Assembly: GCA_002803225.1 (NCBI GenBank)
Contig: NXFV01001303.1
Coordinates: 1 to 64,000, forward strand
From: Gamarada debralockiae
Lineage: Eukaryota; Ascomycota; Leotiomycetes; Helotiales; Hyphodiscaceae
Length of the DNA stretch: 64,000 bases
Direction: 5' to 3'
Of the stretch, positions 61,167 through 64,000 are shown one piece after another. The translations under genes and the position numbers were made by a program. Every line of letters starts with the position of its first letter. The first letter of the stretch is position 1. The notes below the pieces were generated by a model. It did no database searches. It was not told where the DNA came from and was given only the letters and a program-made list of their open reading frames with translations.

Positions 61167-61336
61167 AACCCACACCCAACCGACGTCGACCAAGCGACGG
61201 ATTACGATTCTCCAACAATCATACCTCCTGGCCCTTCGTCAAAGGTTACCGACCCAGAATTTTCGTCTGATTGTGCGATCGGGCAGCAACCTCCGAGCAA
61301 CCGACAACGTTTTTGTGCTGACAACACGTGACATCT

Positions 61337-63145
61337 ATGTCGCAAAACCATCCAATGGGGCTAAAAATAACCTACACCAATGACAGTGGTAAAGAAATTA
61401 ACGTCAGAGATACTGCTATTGTTTGCTATCATTATTGCAATGACATACCTAAGATTAAGGAAGAATTGGACATATTTTACAACCTTTTTAAGGAGGTTGC
61501 CGCTTTTCATACAAAAGCCCAGAATATCGTGTCGGGCAAAAAGAAGAAGGCCCCTACTCCGGATAGTAAGGACATTTTCATCCTTCGCTATGGGAACCGT
61601 GATGAGCTCCAGAAGGTTTTCGGCTGTACAACGGAAGGACTAGATAAAGCCCTATGTTGTCAAGTGGAGGAAGGACTTCAAATTGCGGCGGATGCAGACA
61701 ATGGAGGGGAGGACGGACTTCAAAGCGTGGCGCATGCAGCCAATGGAGGAAGCGTGGCGCATGCAGCCAATGGAGGGGAGAATGGACTTCAAGGCGTGGC
61801 ACATACAGACAATGAAGGGGAGAAAGAGCTTCAAATTGCTCGAAGCGAGAGCACGATATCTCAGGGCAAGGGGGAACGTCAGGGCGGGAGTGGACCTCAA
61901 AACGAGAAGATTTTCCTCCCTTGGATTCGGAAGCAGGTCTCCAACCTATCTCCTAAGACTTTCCTACTTCTTGCCTACTATATATCTATCAAGGAATGGA
62001 TATCGATGGTCCGGAAGAGGCAAGATGGGTTATTTGTTGATATTTGCGAAGCAATACTCCACAGCGTTGACATTCGAGGAGAGAAACCTTACAAGAGTTT
62101 TCGACAAGATGCTTGGGAGCGTGCGGGACTCAAAGTTAATTTTTATGAGGCACGTCCTCTTCGTAAGTATCTCACGGAGTATTTCATTTTATTTATAGGA
62201 AGGCATTTGTTGATATCCTCTTCGCAGCCGGCCCCGAGAACGCCCCAACTGCGCCGTCAATACCTACCGCTGTTCATGATGGACCAAGCAGCATTTCGAA
62301 ACGTTCTCTGGAGATGGACAACCAAGCAGTCACAAAGGAGCCACCAAGGAAACGTTCGCGAACGACAGATGAAGCAACGGGGGCTGCAGATAGTAAGTCG
62401 TGGGTTTCCTATGTGTGCTCTCTAAGCTTATGATAACCACAGATGGCCTTTCTTCTGCATCTACGCCACATCTGGATTTTCCCAATTCGGAGACCCCAGG
62501 CTCTCAAATTACAAAAATGGATATTGAAAGAGACCAAGCAGTCCTAGTCTCTATCATCGTTGAGAATGGACTATTAGTAAAGATACTTCCTCCGAGGTTG
62601 TTACTGGTTTGTACAGTCGCAAGGCGGTGTCCAGATGGTGAACAAGACTCCTTCTATTAATTGGTGCAAGCTAATCAATAGCAGGTGGAATTATTTTCCG
62701 GGAGCACTGCCGTCAGGTCGTCATGCGAAAGGCAGTCTTGTTAGCGTGTTTGCGAGACATTTGTGTGTCAGCATCGCTGTTAACGTTATTCTCAACCAAC
62801 GCCGGCTGGTCAAAGGTTAAGCTGGAGTTTGAAGTGGATGGGGCCAAGCCAAGCATAGGTCAGATGAGGATCTCTAAGGAGGCAGCCATGAAAATTCAGG
62901 CCAGGCTCCAGACGGAGACATTCAGCGTCGAACTTTTGTTAAAATCTTTCCAGCACATATGTGTGTCAGCATCATTGTCAACCGGTATAAGTCGTGACAA
63001 TCAGTCGTGGGTTGAGCTAGTGTTTGAAGTAGATGGCATATTAAGCACAAGTAAGATGGAGATTTCTGAAGAGGTAGCCAATAGAATTGTGGAGAATTTG
63101 GAGGTGAAGGAGAAGGAGTTCAGCCTCTATACAGATGTATCATAG
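61337..63145 (+). CDS. Multi-exon fungal protein with internal duplications, unknown function
   Basis: ATG 61337 (MSQNHPMGLKITYTNDSG). Exon 1 runs to 62162 and includes a Gly/Ala/Asn-rich repeat (GGEDGLQSVAHAANGG-like units, residues about 120-160) and a helical block (LSPKTFLLLAYYISIKEWIS). An apparent 65-nt intron at 62163-62227 (GTAAGT...CGCAG) joins in phase to GPENAPTAPSIP and the basic EPPRKRSRTTDE, a likely nuclear signal. A second, 50-nt intron at 62393-62442 (GTAAGT, GATAACC, ACAG) joins in phase to NGLSSASTPHLDF. A third intron probably lies between about 62577 and 62684. The last exon ends at 63145 and holds two tandem copies of a unit of about 65-70 residues: ICVSASL...KLEFEVDG...MRISKEAA and ICVSASL...LVFEVDG...MEISEEVA. 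No damage is seen. I do not recognise the family. Confidence 0.55.
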
Positions 63146-63155
63146 AACACAGGAT

Positions 63156-63199
63156 CGTCATAATAGAACTCAGCTTCCGTCATAATAGAACTCAGCATC
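63156..63199. repeat. 22-bp direct repeat, two copies
   Basis: CGTCATAATAGAACTCAGCTTC (63156-63177) is repeated with one change at 63178-63199. It overlaps the 3' end of the minus-strand gene: the stop codon of that gene lies at the junction, so the copy beyond it repeats the sequence for AEFYYD. Confidence 0.85.
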
Positions 63200-63612
63200 T
63201 CCGGAGATCTGATCGCCCTGGTTCACAGCAACAACGCACCATCCGGTCTCTTCCGGCGGTATTGGGTAAGCTTCAAATCCACTCCTCACGATCCATATTC
63301 CACTAATGCTGGATTTATTAAGCAGGATTGCATGTACCCCCTCGGGCACGACTGCCATACCACCGGTTGGTTGTTGGTCACTCCACTTGATATTTTCTGT
63401 AGAAGCATGGATGGAAGTCAGCCTATCGTATACCCCTGAAGCATATATACAAGACTTACGAAGTGTTTGGCCCAGCCTAGAGCAGCGGGGTCATTTTTTC
63501 CAGTGACAGCCACGATCTTCTGTTCCTCCCTGCGTTCCTCCTTCTGTTCCCCCTTCTGTTCCTCCCTCTCCTTCCTGTTGTCTCTTGTATTCCCTTTATT
63601 ATGTTTTGGCAT
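63170..63612 (-). CDS. Small intron-containing hypothetical protein (122 aa)
   Basis: ATG at 63612. Exon 1 (63612-63460, 51 codons) is a highly charged, low-complexity segment rich in Lys, Glu, Arg and Gln, followed by KIVAVTGKNDPAALGWAKHF. A GTAAGT donor at 63459 and an AG acceptor at 63386 define a 74-nt intron that joins in phase to exon 2 (63385-63170, 71 codons plus stop). Exon 2 reads WSDQQPTGGMAVVPEGVHAI and later GIWIVRSGFEAYPIPPEETG and GDQISGDAEFYYDGS. An alternative acceptor 11 nt upstream is out of phase. Exon 2 looks like a small beta-rich domain. Function unknown. It converges on the multi-exon gene, whose stop lies 25 bp away. Confidence 0.5.
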
Positions 63613-64000
63613 ATCCGACCCTTAGTGAAATCGTTGATAGTTGGGCGATCGGAGGTAAATCGACGCTGGTCTTTCGAGATCCGCGGTCCATGAGACAGTG
63701 CAAAAAGCGTTGGTGAAATTCTTATGTATCGCTACCCAACGCTCTTCTATGTTGGGCCGAGTGTCGCAATCGCCGGCCGCGCCGCTCGCTCAAGTACTGT
63801 CCGTCGTATTGCCTCACCAGGAGTGTCTCGATACCTGAATGATGTGGCTTCTGCACACACGTTGTGCTGTCTTCTTGGTAGATTGAATGAGGAGTCGCAT
63901 CTTGATCGCGACCAAGGAGCCTAAAAAGTCGCGTTTAGTTCGATGCTTTTACCGAGTGGGTAGTGTGGGTACCCCACCACCATATAAAAGCATTTTCGGT
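63613..64000. other. Window end: intergenic with one weak ORF
   Basis: A 66-codon plus-strand frame from ATG 63724 to 63924 has Ala/Arg/Ser-rich composition and no motif. The region probably holds the promoter of the minus-strand gene ending at 63170 and that of a gene beyond the window. Confidence 0.3.
63983..63990 (+). promoter_or_regulatory. Possible TATA box
   Basis: TATAAAAG occurs just after a palindromic GTGGGTACCCCAC-like block (63966-63978) at the very end of the window. It could serve a plus-strand gene beginning beyond 64000. There is no other support. Confidence 0.25.

Noticed and set aside
60933..61331. 132-codon plus-strand frame across the tandem array
   Set aside because: It starts inside a repeat with one- and two-base indels between units and gives low-complexity sequence; I treat it as a by-product of the array.
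63724..63924. 66-codon ORF at the right edge
   Set aside because: It has an ATG but low-complexity Arg/Ala/Ser content, no motif and no splice context.
1..64000. Telomeric repeats or rRNA genes
   Set aside because: No TTAGGG/CCCTAA array and no rRNA-like conserved block were seen.

Overview
The window looks like a piece of a filamentous ascomycete (Pezizomycotina) genome that has undergone repeat-induced point mutation (RIP). Three observations point to this. Long blocks are extremely AT-rich, dominated by TpA and poor in CpA and TpG. They alternate sharply with islands of ordinary composition. Inside the AT-rich blocks, reading frames of fungal proteins stay in register for hundreds of codons but are broken by TAG/TAA/TGA at places where Gln, Trp or Arg would be expected. 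Introns, where visible, are short (40-85 nt) with GT...AG ends and CTAAC/CTAAT-like branch sites. I guess a leotiomycete-like fungus, but that is only an impression.

AT-rich graveyard (about 1-29.9 kb, 33.1-49.1 kb, 53.6-59.3 kb): much of this is not transposon sequence. The parts I could decode are dead host-type genes. They include a CSC1/OSCA-like membrane channel (about 6.05-8.6 kb) and a 9.4 kb copy of the giant fungal DUF3638/DUF3645 protein (16.0-25.4 kb). A gene with a PD-(D/E)XK-nuclease-like core lies at 28.6-29.9 kb, and a JmjC-domain gene on the minus strand at 40.4-42.7 kb. Two long unrecognised proteins follow one another at 34.4-36.2 and 36.3-39.7 kb. Smaller decayed frames lie at 11.6, 43, 47 and 48.8 kb. 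I recognised no reverse transcriptase, integrase or transposase motif.

Islands of normal composition: 31.4-33.0 kb holds the best intact genes, namely a small Cys-rich zinc-ribbon-like protein, a divergent kinase-like protein (HGD/DFD) and a convergent SANT/Myb-like fragment. The island at 49.1-53.6 kb carries a frameshifted alpha/beta-hydrolase pseudogene and a 256-codon minus-strand pseudogene broken only by three TAG codons. At the right edge (59.3-64.0 kb) are a LaeA-like methyltransferase truncated by a stop codon, a 49-51 bp tandem array, a multi-exon gene with internal duplications and a small intron-containing minus-strand gene.

Repeats: a near-perfect 228 bp hairpin (14.48-14.71 kb) whose two arms differ mainly by RIP-type changes, followed by a 7-bp satellite; another inverted repeat at 10.7-11.0 kb; and tandem repeats of 56 bp (2.5 kb), about 74 bp (26.6 kb), 49-51 bp (60.8 kb), 21 bp (59.8 kb) and 22 bp (63.2 kb). 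The genes do not form an obvious pathway. The unifying story is RIP of duplicated gene-bearing DNA, with leakage into neighbouring single-copy genes. All family assignments come from reading translations by eye, with no database search.
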